Source: Nocardioides sp. YIM 152315 | GTDB lineage: Bacteria; Actinomycetota; Actinomycetes; Propionibacteriales; Nocardioidaceae | Direction: 5' to 3' | Assembly (NCBI RefSeq): GCF_029210375.1 | Contig: NZ_JARGER010000048.1 | Span: forward strand, 1 to 64,000 | DNA length: 64,000 nt | In this document: positions 20,335 through 29,322 of the stretch, one piece after another | Position numbering within the stretch: position 1 is the stretch's first letter | Layout of the letters: every line of letters starts with the position of its first letter | Notes under the pieces: model-generated | The model's database searches: none | What the model was told of the DNA's origin: nothing | The model's input: only the letters and a program-made list of their open reading frames with translations | Made by a program: the position numbers and the translations under genes

Positions 20335-21756
20335 CTACGGCAGCCCGGGCCGCACGTCCGGCACCAACCCGTTGCGCACCGGGACCGTCAGCGGCAGCAC
20401 CGAGTCGCCGCCGCGGGAGCTGGTGAGCACCGCCCCCGTCACCGACGTGCGCGCGGGCAGCACGGCGACCAGCCGCGCCCGGGCCGGCACCTTCACGACC
20501 TTCCCGCGGTCGGGCACCACCTCGACCTTGGTGTGCCGGATCCGGTCACCGCCGGCGGTGCGGGCGACGACCGTGACGGTGCCGGCCGCGGTCGCGCCGG
20601 CGAGCACGACGCGACGCTCGGCGGCCCGGCTCCCCTCCTCGGGCTCCTCGGGGACGAGCACGGTCGCCTCGTCGGCGAACGCCGTGCCGGCGGTGGCGAG
20701 CGACAGGTCGTTGTCGACGATGGAGCGCAGGGTCGTGGTCACCGGTCCCGACGAGGTCACCAGCAGGCCCAGCGCGCCCTGCCGCACGGCTTCGTTCACG
20801 ATCGAGGACACCGGCACCCGCTTCACGCTCTGCGGCGGGATCCGGATCTCGTCGGCGCCGTCGGGGGCGAACACCGACTCGGAGTCGATCACCTTGATCC
20901 CGGCTCGCACCTCGTCGGTGCCGGGGTTGGCGATCGCGAGGGTCCGCTTGCCCTTGCCGGGTGCGAGGCCGGGGAGCAGGCTGCTGGTCGCCGGTGTGGT
21001 CTCGGCCGGCATCCAGTCCTGGGTCAGCGCGGCGCGACCGGGACGGTCGAAGCGATCCACCAGCGCGGCGCCGACCCGGCCCCGGGCCGCGACGACCTCG
21101 AGGGCCAGCTCGTCGGTGCGCGGGACCTGCGCCGCCAGGTCGAGCCGGACCGTCGAGCCGCCGGGCACGGACACCCCGCGCAGGCGCGGCGAGTCCACGA
21201 CGCCGTTGCGGCCGAGGACCGTGACGTCGGCGACCGCCGTGCCGGCGTCGGGGTTGGTCAGCTCGAGCACGGACCGGTGGCTGGCGCCGGCGCCCACCCC
21301 GGTGAACCACTGACTGGCCGCCGGCGGCAGGCAGCCGGCCACCGCCTGTTCGGCGCCGCCACCCCGCCCGGCGACCAGACCGGGGGCCGCGTCGCCCTCC
21401 CCGGTGACCGCGACCGCATCGGGGTCGTCGACCGACGTGACCCGGCCGGATGCGAGGTCGGCGTCCTTCGCATCGTCGCCGGACCCGACGCCCACCGAGC
21501 CGTCGACGTCGTCGGCCACCGTCGTGAGCGAGACCTCCGGCGCGTCGGGCAGCGCGGCGGGGCACACCAGCGTCGCGGTGGTCAGCGTCGTCCGGGCGGG
21601 CGGATGCGTCGTCGTGCCGGCCTCGTCCGTCTGCACCAGCAGCAGGACGGCGACGCTGAGGAGCGGCAGCAGCAGGGCGAGCACCGTGGTCAGGTTGAGA
21701 CGGCTCTTCCTGCGGGCAGTACGCCGTCCGCCGCGCGTGGGCTGTGGCTGGCTCAT
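20335..21756 (-). CDS. DUF5719 family membrane-anchored protein
   Basis: The 473-residue protein has a basic N-terminus, one membrane helix (TTVLALLLPLLSVAVLLLVQ, about residues 22-42) and a large extracytoplasmic part built from beta-rich repeats (for example PDAGTAVADVTVLGRNG and LAIANPGTDEVRAGIKV). It matches the actinobacterial DUF5719 family of unknown role. Its ATG overlaps the stop of the large glycosyltransferase gene by 4 bases, so the two are coupled and may form one envelope machine (inference). Confidence 0.82.
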   Translation of the reverse strand: MSQPQPTRGGRRTARRKSRLNLTTVLALLLPLLSVAVLLLVQTDEAGTTTHPPARTTLTTATLVCPAALPDAPEVSLTTVADDVDGSVGVGSGDDAKDADLASGRVTSVDDPDAVAVTGEGDAAPGLVAGRGGGAEQAVAGCLPPAASQWFTGVGAGASHRSVLELTNPDAGTAVADVTVLGRNGVVDSPRLRGVSVPGGSTVRLDLAAQVPRTDELALEVVAARGRVGAALVDRFDRPGRAALTQDWMPAETTPATSSLLPGLAPGKGKRTLAIANPGTDEVRAGIKVIDSESVFAPDGADEIRIPPQSVKRVPVSSIVNEAVRQGALGLLVTSSGPVTTTLRSIVDNDLSLATAGTAFADEATVLVPEEPEEGSRAAERRVVLAGATAAGTVTVVARTAGGDRIRHTKVEVVPDRGKVVKVPARARLVAVLPARTSVTGAVLTSSRGGDSVLPLTVPVRNGLVPDVRPGLP

Positions 21757-24608
21757 CGCTCTGCCCGCCTCGGGTTCGTGGTCGGCAGGCAGAGCACGAC
21801 GACGACCAGCGCCGTGGCCCCCTGGACCACCAGCAGCACGATCCGCAGCCACGACACCGGGCCTTCGAGCAGCGAGCCGTCGAGCGGCCGGTCGACCTGC
21901 CAGGCGCGGGTCGTCCGCTCCTCGGCACTCGCCTGGACCAGGCCGGACGCGGCGTCGAGCACGGCCGCCACGTCACCGTCGGCGGGCGAGGGCAGCACGA
22001 CGTACTCGATGCCGCTGCTGCCCAGCGCGTCGACCACGTCGGGCGTGGGGCGCGAGACGAGCGCCTGGACCTCGGCGGAGAACCGCTCGTCCTCGGAGGT
22101 CAGGTTGATGACCTCGTCCTCGCCGAGGGTGATCCCGTCACCGCGACGGACGGTGTAGGTCAGCCCCTCGTCGACGCTGCCGCGGATCGCGAGGATGCCG
22201 TGCTCGGGGCCCTCCTCGGCGCTCTGCACCATGTAGACGGGGATGTCGGTCTCGATGCCGTCGTCGATGGCGGGGTCGGAGCCGACCCACCAGACCAGGC
22301 CGCCGACCGGCACGGCCGCCGCCACGACCACGAGGACCCCGGAGACCACGCGGCGCCAGGGGACGGTCTCCACGCCCAGGCCGACCGCACCGATCGACGC
22401 GGCGACGACGAAGGCGCCCTGGAGCACCAGCAGCAGCGCGCCGAGGCCCGCGCCGACCGAGATGGCGGCGAGGTCGACGGTGAACACGCCGAGCACCGCG
22501 GCGAGGACGGCCGCCACGAGCGCGACGACCCAGCACACGAGCACGGGGATCCGGGTCGCCCGCGGCAGGAGGGCGAGCACCGCGAGGGCGGCGAGGACGA
22601 CGCCGAGCCACCACGGCGCCCCCAGCCCGTCGAAGCGTCCGCTCAGCAGGTCGAGGGTGTCCACGGTGGGCGTCGGCAGGCGGCCGGTGTCGAGCAGCAT
22701 CCCCTCCGCGGCGGAGCGCTGCACGGCCGGCACCCACCACGGCGAGAGCAGCACCGGACCGAGGCCGAGGGCGACCGCGGGCGGTCCCCAGACCGAGCGG
22801 TCCCGCACCGCGCCGCGCACGACGAGGGCGGCCGCGGCGGTGACGACCAGCCCCAGCACCGCGGCCAGCAGCCACAGCACCGGCGCGAAGGCGCTCGCCA
22901 CGGCCAGCAGCAGGCCGACCCGCCACGCGGCGCGCCACCGGCGCGCGGGCGCCGGCTCGGCGAAGCCGAGTGCGGCGTGCGCCAGCCAGGGCAGCAGCGC
23001 CGCGACCACGACCAGGCCGAGCCGGCCGTCGCCCCAGGCTCCGCTCGCGGCCGGCACCAGGCTCCACGTGGTGGCGCCCCACAGCAGCACCCAGCGCGAC
23101 GCGCCCGTGAAGACCACCAGTCGGCCGACCACCCGCAGGAAGCGCCACGCGCCCCACAACCCGAGTGGCACCGCCGCCACGAAGACCACCGAGACCGCCG
23201 CCGACGGGCTGCCGCCGAGCAGGGTCGCGAGCAGCGCCATGGGGAGGACGTACGCCGGCGCCGGCACCGCGGTGCCGGTCCCCAGCGGGTGCCAGGTCTC
23301 CACCTGCAGCCGCCACCAGTCGCCGGCGTCCGGCGGGGCCGGCGACAGGCCGCCGCCGGCGATCGAGCCGTACGCCGTCCGCGTCGCCACCAGCGCGACG
23401 ACCACGACCAGCGCCGTGAGCAGCGCCACCGGGTTCGTGAGGAACCGGGCCAGCAGGCCGGAGTCCTCGGCGATCAGGTCCTCGTCCTCGGGACGGGGTC
23501 GTGACGCGTAGCTCGCCGGCGCGCGCTCGGCGGCCGCCGCGCGGCGTCGCTCGGCGACGTCCTGCGCCTGGTTGGTCGCGGCGGCGGCCAGGTCGCCGAC
23601 GAAGTCGAGCCCGTGCCGGTAGGGCACCCACCAGGGGGAGAGCAGGGGCGCGGCCCGCCGCGGGTCGGCGCCGGGCTGCTCGCGACGGACGCGGCGTGCC
23701 CGCCGTACCTCGCCGGGGTGGGAGTAGAGGGAGAGCAGCGCGGCGAGGTCGTCGAGCGCCTCACCCACGGCCCGCACGACCAGGAAGCCGATCATCCGCA
23801 GCACGGTGCCGAGGGCCAGCCGGACCACCAGCCAGGGCAGTTTGCGGCCCGGGGCGTTGGCGAGCAGCGTGAACAGCGCGGCGCGACGCTCTTGGTAGTG
23901 GGTGTGCCGTCCGGTGAGCGGCGTACGACGCACGCCCCGGTGGGCCGCCTCGGCGTGGAAGACCACGGCGTCGGGGACGATGAGCGTCCTGTGGCCGGCC
24001 GCGGCGGCCCGCCAGCCGAAGTCGATGTCGTTGCCGAAGATCGGCAGCTGCTCGTCGAGGCCGCCCAGCGACTCGAGCACCGAGCGGCGTACCAGCATGC
24101 CGGCGGTGTTGACCGCGAGCACCTGGCGCACCTCGTCGTGCTGGCCCTGGTCGTACTCACCGCGCTCCAGCCCGGTCTCACGTCGCCCGGTGCCGCTGAG
24201 GGTGACCCCGAGCTCGAGGAGCCGCTTGAGGGAGGGCCACTCGCGCAGCTTGGGACCGAGGACGTCGGCGTCGGGGTCGGCCGCGGCGACCTCCAGCAGG
24301 GCCGCCAGCGCGCCGGGGTCCGGGTTCGCGTCGTCGTGCAGGATCCAGACCCACTCCGGCGCCTCCTGCCGCTCGCGCAGGCGGTCGAGCCCCAGCGCCA
24401 CCGCCGCCGGGAAGGAGGTCGCCCCGCTCACGCGGAGCACGTCGCCGAACGCGTTGGCGAGCAGGTCGGCGCTGTCGTCCTTGCTGCCGGTGTCGACCGC
24501 GACGACCGTGGAGATCGGTGCCCGTTGCGCGCGGATCCCGTCGATCACGGCGGGGAGCCAGCGCCCCCCGTCATGACTGACGAGCAGGGCCGCGACGGAG
24601 GAAACCAC
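21753..24608 (-). CDS. Giant GT2 glycosyltransferase with polytopic membrane domain
   Basis: The first 300 residues are a GT-A glycosyltransferase family 2 domain: AALLVSHDGGRWLPAVIDGI at the start, the donor loop VAVDTGSKDDSADLL, the metal motif WILHDDANPDPGAL and the acceptor block IFGNDIDFGWRAAAAGH. From about residue 380 to the end there are roughly a dozen hydrophobic helices and an extracytoplasmic tail. At 951 residues it is far larger than a soluble GT2. The start is GTG at 24608; a TAGGGT box 8 bases upstream suggests a leaderless message. Product unknown, probably a wall or surface polysaccharide at the membrane. Coupled to the DUF5719 gene. Confidence 0.88.
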   Translation of the reverse strand: MVSSVAALLVSHDGGRWLPAVIDGIRAQRAPISTVVAVDTGSKDDSADLLANAFGDVLRVSGATSFPAAVALGLDRLRERQEAPEWVWILHDDANPDPGALAALLEVAAADPDADVLGPKLREWPSLKRLLELGVTLSGTGRRETGLERGEYDQGQHDEVRQVLAVNTAGMLVRRSVLESLGGLDEQLPIFGNDIDFGWRAAAAGHRTLIVPDAVVFHAEAAHRGVRRTPLTGRHTHYQERRAALFTLLANAPGRKLPWLVVRLALGTVLRMIGFLVVRAVGEALDDLAALLSLYSHPGEVRRARRVRREQPGADPRRAAPLLSPWWVPYRHGLDFVGDLAAAATNQAQDVAERRRAAAAERAPASYASRPRPEDEDLIAEDSGLLARFLTNPVALLTALVVVVALVATRTAYGSIAGGGLSPAPPDAGDWWRLQVETWHPLGTGTAVPAPAYVLPMALLATLLGGSPSAAVSVVFVAAVPLGLWGAWRFLRVVGRLVVFTGASRWVLLWGATTWSLVPAASGAWGDGRLGLVVVAALLPWLAHAALGFAEPAPARRWRAAWRVGLLLAVASAFAPVLWLLAAVLGLVVTAAAALVVRGAVRDRSVWGPPAVALGLGPVLLSPWWVPAVQRSAAEGMLLDTGRLPTPTVDTLDLLSGRFDGLGAPWWLGVVLAALAVLALLPRATRIPVLVCWVVALVAAVLAAVLGVFTVDLAAISVGAGLGALLLVLQGAFVVAASIGAVGLGVETVPWRRVVSGVLVVVAAAVPVGGLVWWVGSDPAIDDGIETDIPVYMVQSAEEGPEHGILAIRGSVDEGLTYTVRRGDGITLGEDEVINLTSEDERFSAEVQALVSRPTPDVVDALGSSGIEYVVLPSPADGDVAAVLDAASGLVQASAEERTTRAWQVDRPLDGSLLEGPVSWLRIVLLVVQGATALVVVVLCLPTTNPRRAER

Positions 24609-24650
24609 GATCGAGAACCCTAGCCGGGGCGCGCCAGCGGACCGGCTGAC

Positions 24651-24698
24651 GGTGGTCGAGCGAGCCGCGCGACCGAGGGACGAGGTCGCGCTGCGGTG
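24651..24698. repeat. Dispersed GGTGGTCGAG-type repeat (copy 3) with terminator-like hairpin
   Basis: GGTGGTCGAG opens the element as in the copy at 38927. Inside it GCGCGACC (24667-24674) pairs exactly with GGTCGCGC (24684-24691) around a 9-base loop. It lies 3' of whiB and upstream of the GT2 gene, so it may end the whiB transcript. Confidence 0.5.
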
Positions 24699-24701
24699 CG
24701 C

Positions 24702-24956
24702 TCAGACGGCGCGCTTCTTGAGCTTGCGACGCTCCCGCTCGGAGAGCCCGCCCCAGATCCCGAAGCGCTCGTCGTTCATCAACGCGTACTCGAGGCAGTC
24801 GTCGCGGACCTCGCAGGTGAGGCAGACCTTCTTCGCCTCCCTGGTCGATCCCCCCTTCTCAGGGAAGAAGGCCTCGGGATCGGTCTGCGCGCAGAGCGCT
24901 CGCTCCTGCCATCCAGCTTCCTCGGCGTCCCCGTCGAGGAGAAATAGTTCTCTCAC
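24702..24956 (-). CDS. whiB2: WhiB2/WhiB-type iron-sulfur transcription factor
   Basis: WhiB-family proteins hold a [4Fe-4S] cluster and bind sigma factor region 4; the WhiB/WhiB2 branch controls septation. The four cluster cysteines are C22, C45, C48 and C54 (LCAQTD, VCLTC, DDC), and the turn plus basic helix are FGIWGGLSERERRKLKK. From the GTG at 24956 the protein has 84 residues, close to Streptomyces WhiB. An in-frame GTG at 25064 lies 7 bases after a TGTAAT -10 and would give a leaderless 120-residue form; an ATG at 24992 lies between. The order whiB2-fbiA-fbiB matches Rv3260c-Rv3262. Confidence 0.93.
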   Translation of the reverse strand: MRELFLLDGDAEEAGWQERALCAQTDPEAFFPEKGGSTREAKKVCLTCEVRDDCLEYALMNDERFGIWGGLSERERRKLKKRAV

Positions 24957-25071
24957 GGCTTTCGCCCTTTCGACCCGGTGTTGCTCCCACATCCCCGAGT
25001 CCTGCGCGGCTCCCGGTGGAGACCACCGGGCCCGGATGACCGCGCCGAGACTCGCGAACGACACTGTGGGA

Positions 25072-25101
25072 ATTACATGCCTGTCGTACCCCGAAAGTCA
25101 A
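25072..25101 (-). promoter_or_regulatory. Sigma70-type promoter of whiB2
   Basis: On the minus strand TTGACT (25101-25096) and TGTAAT (25077-25072) are 18 bases apart, close to consensus. Transcription would begin near 25065, about 110 bases before the preferred start codon or at the alternative GTG at 25064. Confidence 0.6.
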
Positions 25102-25202
25102 CCCCGCATGTGCTATCGCACCCCGGGTACCTACCGGTTCCCCTCGACCATCGGCGGGCACCGCGCGAACCTGAGCAACAGCCCGTGGGGCAAGGTATCC
25201 GC

Positions 25203-26216
25203 ATGCAGAACATCACGGTGCTCTCGGGGGGGATGGGTGGTGCCCGCTTCCTCCAGGGCCTGCTCCACGGCATCGCCTGCGGCCGGCTGCCGGGCGTCGC
25301 GCCCGACGCGAGCGTCACGGTCGTCGCGAACACCGCCGACGACCTCTGGATCCACGGTCTCAAGGTGTGCCCCGACCTCGACACCGTCATGTACACCCTC
25401 GGCGACGGCATCGACCCGGGGCGCGGCTGGGGTCGCCGCGACGAGACGTGGAGCGTGAAGGAGGAACTGGCGGCGTACGGCGTGGAGCCGACCTGGTTCG
25501 GCCTCGGCGACCGCGACATCGCCACCCACCTGGTGCGCACCCAGATGCTCGAGGCGGGCTATCCGCTCTCGGAGGTGACGACCGCGCTCTGCCGGCGCTG
25601 GCTCGCCCCGGCCCACGCCGGCCGCGTCCGACTGCTGCCGATGACCGACGACCGCGTCGAGACCCACGTCGCGATCGCCGACCCCGAGTCCGCGAGCGGT
25701 CGACGCGTGGTGCACTTCCAGGAGTACTGGGTGCGGCTGCGGGCCGCCGTGCCGGCCGAGCTGCTCGTCTTCGTGGGGCTCGACGAGTCCACTCCGGGAC
25801 CCGGCGTCATCGACGCGATCACCGACGCCGACCTCGTCGTGCTGCCGCCCTCCAACCCGGTCGTGTCGGTCGGCACGATCCTCGGGGTGCCGCGGCTGCG
25901 TGACGCGCTCGTCGCCACGAAGGCACCGGTGGTCGGGCTCTCCCCCATCGTCGGCGGCACCCACGTGCGCGGCATGGCCGAGCAGATGCTGACGTCGGTC
26001 GGCGTCGAGGTGAGCGCCGCGGGCGTCGGGCTCCACTACGGCGCGCGCACCGACGGTGGCGTCCTCGACGGCTGGCTGGTCGACGAGGTCGACGCCGACC
26101 AGGTCGCGCGGGTCGAGGCCGCGGGCCTCCCGTGCCGCGCCGTTCCGCTGATGATGACCGACCCGGACGCCACCGCCGCGATGGCCGCCGCCGCGATCGA
26201 GCTGGTCGCGCGATGA
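25203..26216 (+). CDS. fbiA: 2-phospho-L-lactate (phosphoenolpyruvate) transferase FbiA/CofD
   Basis: FbiA joins the activated three-carbon unit to the deazaflavin FO, giving (dehydro-)F420-0. The 337-residue protein opens with the family motif ITVLSGGMGGARFLQGL and has VVANTADDLWIHGLKVCPDLDTVMY, with the conserved aspartates that hold the metal and GPP group. The ATG at 25203 has AAGG 7 bases upstream. Its stop overlaps the fbiB start by 4 bases (ATGA). Confidence 0.95.
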   Translation: MQNITVLSGGMGGARFLQGLLHGIACGRLPGVAPDASVTVVANTADDLWIHGLKVCPDLDTVMYTLGDGIDPGRGWGRRDETWSVKEELAAYGVEPTWFGLGDRDIATHLVRTQMLEAGYPLSEVTTALCRRWLAPAHAGRVRLLPMTDDRVETHVAIADPESASGRRVVHFQEYWVRLRAAVPAELLVFVGLDESTPGPGVIDAITDADLVVLPPSNPVVSVGTILGVPRLRDALVATKAPVVGLSPIVGGTHVRGMAEQMLTSVGVEVSAAGVGLHYGARTDGGVLDGWLVDEVDADQVARVEAAGLPCRAVPLMMTDPDATAAMAAAAIELVAR

Positions 26217-27175
26217 CCCGTCTCGAGGTGACGGCCCCCGACGGCGTTCCGGAGGTGGTGCCGGGCGACGACCTCGTCGAGCTCGCGCTCGCCTTCACCG
26301 AGCTGGTCGACGGCGACGTGGTGGTCGTCACCAGCAAGGTCGTGAGCAAGGCCGAGGGGCGGATCCGGAGCGGCAGCCGCGACGATGCCCTCGCCGGAGA
26401 GACGGCCCGGGTCGTGGCCCGCCGCGGCGAGACCGCGATCGTGCGCAACCACCTCGGCCTGACCATGGCCGCCGCTGGCATCGACAACTCGAACGTGCCG
26501 CAGGGGCAGGTGGTGCTGCTGCCCGAGGACCCCGACGGGTCCGCGCGCCGGATCCGCGAGGGCATCGACGAGCGGAGCGGCGTCAACGTCGCCGTCGTCG
26601 TCAGCGACACCGCCGGTCGTGCCTGGCGCGAGGGCCAGACCGACATCGCCATCGGCGCCGCGGGACTGCTCGTGGCCGAGGACTACGCCGGGCGCACCGA
26701 CGCCCACGGCAACGAGCTGGCCGTGACCCTGCCGGCCGTCGCCGACGAGCTCGCCGGCGCCGCCGAGCTCGCGACCGGCAAGCTGGGTGGGCGGCCCTTC
26801 GCCGTCGTTCGCGGCCGGGTCGACCTGGTGCTGCCCCGCGGCGAGCACGGCCCCGGCGCGGCGGCGCTGGTGCGGCCCGACGGCATGGACCTCTTCGGGT
26901 ACGGCGCCCGCGAGGCCGTCGTCCGCGCGCTCCTGGCGCGGCCGGAGGACCGCCGCCCGTTCGGGGCACCGGCCGCACCGACCGAGCTCGCGGCCGCGAT
27001 CCGCGACGTCATCGGCCTGCTGCCCTCGCACACCGGGGCCCCCGACGGCGCCCTCGTGGTGACGTATCCGCGTGGGCTGAGCCGGGCGCTGGCGGCCCTG
27101 ACCTTCGCGCACGGGTGGACCGTGAACGCGACCGACCACCCGCACGAGGCCCGGTTGAGGCCTGCGGACGACTGA
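26213..27175 (+). CDS. fbiB: F420:gamma-glutamyl ligase FbiB, short form
   Basis: FbiB adds glutamates to F420-0. Residues 1-240 are a clear CofE ligase domain (VVVTSKVVSKAEGRI, then VNVAVVVSDTAGRAWREGQTDIAIG, then GKLGGRPFAVVRG). Mycobacterial FbiB is about 450 residues because a second, FMN-binding nitroreductase-type domain reduces dehydro-F420-0. Here the protein stops at 320 residues, and the last 85 residues do not contain that full domain. Either the segment is a reduced remnant or the reductase is encoded elsewhere. Translation is coupled to fbiA. Confidence 0.9.
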   Translation: MTRLEVTAPDGVPEVVPGDDLVELALAFTELVDGDVVVVTSKVVSKAEGRIRSGSRDDALAGETARVVARRGETAIVRNHLGLTMAAAGIDNSNVPQGQVVLLPEDPDGSARRIREGIDERSGVNVAVVVSDTAGRAWREGQTDIAIGAAGLLVAEDYAGRTDAHGNELAVTLPAVADELAGAAELATGKLGGRPFAVVRGRVDLVLPRGEHGPGAAALVRPDGMDLFGYGAREAVVRALLARPEDRRPFGAPAAPTELAAAIRDVIGLLPSHTGAPDGALVVTYPRGLSRALAALTFAHGWTVNATDHPHEARLRPADD

Positions 27176-27248
27176 GCCCCCCGTAGACTCTGCCGACGAC
27201 GACCGACCCCGCGAGCGCCGACCGCTCCGCACGACCGAGGAACACGAC

Positions 27249-28001
27249 GTGGCCAAGCCCGCCAAGACCGACCGCAAGGCGGTCATCGACAAGATGCGCA
27301 AGCAGCAGAAGAGCGCCGAGCGACGCCGCGGCGCCGTGATCGTCACCGTCTGCGTCCTCGTCGCGCTCGGTATCGTCGCCGCCGCCGCCGTGCCGATCTT
27401 CATCGACAAGTGGAACGACCGCGAGCTCGACAACACCGCGCTGGCCGACATCGGCGGGCCGGCCTCGACCTGCCAGGAGATCGAGACCAAGAAGGCCGAC
27501 GGCAACCAGCAGCACGTGCCGGTCGACACCCCGGTCGACTACACCACCGCCCCGCCGGCGTTCGGCCCCCACTGGAACCAGGCCGGCGTCGCGCCCGCGC
27601 CGTTCTCGCGCAAGTTCTACACCGCCGACGACCGTCCCGCCCTCGAGTCGCTCGTGCACAACCTCGAGCACGGCTACGCGATCCTCTGGTACGACGAGAC
27701 CATCGCCGACGACCAGCAGGCACTCGACGACATCGAGGCGATCTCGCGCAAGTTCGGCGAGGACAACTTCCGCGACAAGTTCATCGCGGCCCCGTGGCTC
27801 TCGAGCGACGAGGACGGCAAGAAGTTCCCCGACGGTCAGCACGTCGCCCTCACCCACTGGTCGGCCGGCGGCAACGGCGTGACCGACGTCAGCAAGCAGG
27901 TCGGCGTGTTCCAGTACTGCTCCGGCGTGAGCGGCGAGGCGGTCGAGGCCTTCATGAAGGAGTACCCCTACACCGACTCGCCCGAGCCCGACGCCATGTG
28001 A
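27249..28001 (+). CDS. DUF3105 membrane-anchored protein
   Basis: The 250-residue protein has a charged cytosolic start, one membrane helix (AVIVTVCVLVALGIVAAAAV, near residues 29-48) and an outside domain with the DUF3105 signature: FGPHWNQAGV, then ESLVHNLEHGYAILWYD with conserved histidines, and ALTHWS. Two cysteines (TCQEI and QYCSG) could form a disulfide. The family function is unknown. GAGG lies 8 bases before the GTG start. A 20-bp perfect terminator hairpin follows the stop. Confidence 0.88.
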   Translation: MAKPAKTDRKAVIDKMRKQQKSAERRRGAVIVTVCVLVALGIVAAAAVPIFIDKWNDRELDNTALADIGGPASTCQEIETKKADGNQQHVPVDTPVDYTTAPPAFGPHWNQAGVAPAPFSRKFYTADDRPALESLVHNLEHGYAILWYDETIADDQQALDDIEAISRKFGEDNFRDKFIAAPWLSSDEDGKKFPDGQHVALTHWSAGGNGVTDVSKQVGVFQYCSGVSGEAVEAFMKEYPYTDSPEPDAM

Positions 28002-28017
28002 GCGCCGCACCCGCCCG

Positions 28018-28060
28018 ATGACGCCGACCCGCCCGAAACGTTCGGGCGGGTCGGCGTCAT
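28018..28060. terminator. Bidirectional terminator, 20-bp perfect stem
   Basis: ATGACGCCGACCCGCCCGAA (28018-28037) pairs completely with 28041-28060 around ACG, and TTTC follows. It separates the DUF3105 gene from the convergent GDP-mannose enzyme, whose stop codon is one base away. Confidence 0.85.
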
Positions 28061-28061
28061 T

Positions 28062-29141
28062 TCAGGTGAGGTGAGTGCGGCCGGACTCCTTCAGGGCCGC
28101 GACGACCTGCTTGACGTCCTGCGCGCGGGCGCGGGTGGTGACCAGCAGCGCGTCGGGGGTGTCGACGACGACCACGTCGTCGAGCCCGACGACCGCGACC
28201 ACGCGCTGGCCGGCCGGCACGACGAGGCCGGTGCTCTCCACGGTCAGCACCTGCGCGGCGTCGCCGAGCACGGTCCCCCCGGTGCCGTCCGCCCCCAGCA
28301 GCGCGGCCAGCGCGTCGAAGTCGCCGATGTCCTCCCACGGGAACGACGACGGCACCACGGCGACGCGGCCCGCGTCGGCGGCCGGCTCGGCGACCGCGTG
28401 GTCGAGCGCGATCCTCGGCAGCCCCGGCCACAGCTCGGGCAGCCGGTCGGGGTCGGCGGCGATCGCGCGCAGGTCGGCGGCGAACCCGGGGTGCCACTCG
28501 CCCAGCAGGTCCAGCAGCACTCGCGGGCGTACGACGAACATGCCCGCGTTCCAGCGATACCGGCCGGTCGCGAGGTAGCCCTCCGCGGTCGCCGCGGAGG
28601 GCTTCTCGACGAACTCCCGCACCCCGGCGGCGCCCTCGTGGCCGGGCAGCGGGTCGCCGACGTGGATGTAGCCGAACGCGGACGACGGGAAGGTGGGCGC
28701 GATCCCGAGCGTGGCCAGCCAGTCGTCCCGGGCGACCGCGACCGCGCGGCGTACCGCCTCCTCGAAGGCGGCGGCGTCCGCGATCACGTGGTCGGCGGCG
28801 AAGGAGCCCATCACCGCGTCCGGGTCGGACCGCTCGAGCAGCGCGGCCGCGAGGCCGATCGCGGCCATCGAGTCGCGCGGCGAGGGCTCGGCCACCACGG
28901 ACCCCGCGGCCACCTCCGGCAGCTGGTCGACCACGGCCTCGCGGTGCGCCTCGCCGGTCACGACCATGATCCGGTCGTCGGCGAGCGGCGCGAGCCGGTC
29001 GCGGGTCTCCTGCAGCAGGGTCCGGCCGTGGCCGCGCAGGTCGTGGAGGAACTTCGGCGCCGACGAGCGCGACAGCGGCCAGAGTCGGGTGCCGGCTCCC
29101 CCGGCCGGGATCACGGCCCAGAAGTGGTCGATCGAGGTCAC
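28062..29141 (-). CDS. manC: Mannose-1-phosphate guanylyltransferase
   Basis: The enzyme makes GDP-mannose from mannose 1-phosphate and GTP for mannosylated lipids, glycans and proteins. The 359-residue protein has the nucleotide motif VIPAGGAGTRLWPLSR near residue 10, the PKF sugar-phosphate lysine region shortly after, and the family blocks FAADHVI, FGYIHVGD, FVEKPS and WNAGMFV. It uses the GTG at 29141, 6 bases after TAGGGT. M. tuberculosis Rv3264c is the likely match, and the phosphomannomutase that supplies its substrate is at 18058. Confidence 0.93.
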   Translation of the reverse strand: MTSIDHFWAVIPAGGAGTRLWPLSRSSAPKFLHDLRGHGRTLLQETRDRLAPLADDRIMVVTGEAHREAVVDQLPEVAAGSVVAEPSPRDSMAAIGLAAALLERSDPDAVMGSFAADHVIADAAAFEEAVRRAVAVARDDWLATLGIAPTFPSSAFGYIHVGDPLPGHEGAAGVREFVEKPSAATAEGYLATGRYRWNAGMFVVRPRVLLDLLGEWHPGFAADLRAIAADPDRLPELWPGLPRIALDHAVAEPAADAGRVAVVPSSFPWEDIGDFDALAALLGADGTGGTVLGDAAQVLTVESTGLVVPAGQRVVAVVGLDDVVVVDTPDALLVTTRARAQDVKQVVAALKESGRTHLT

Positions 29142-29147
29142 GATGAA

Positions 29148-29153
29148 ACCCTA
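29148..29153 (-). promoter_or_regulatory. Leaderless -10 box of manC
   Basis: TAGGGT lies 6 bases before the GTG at 29141. Confidence 0.6.
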
Positions 29154-29322
29154 GTGCCGCGCGTCGGAAGTTCCTGTGCGCTTCGCGCACACATGGCACG
29201 CGCTCTGCTGCGTTGCCGAAGCTCGCGAGACGGGCGGGTATGGCGTCGCTCCGGCGCCTTGCAGCGCACGCACCCTGAGCACGCCAACCGTTCAACAACA
29301 TCCGACACACGACACTAGGCCC

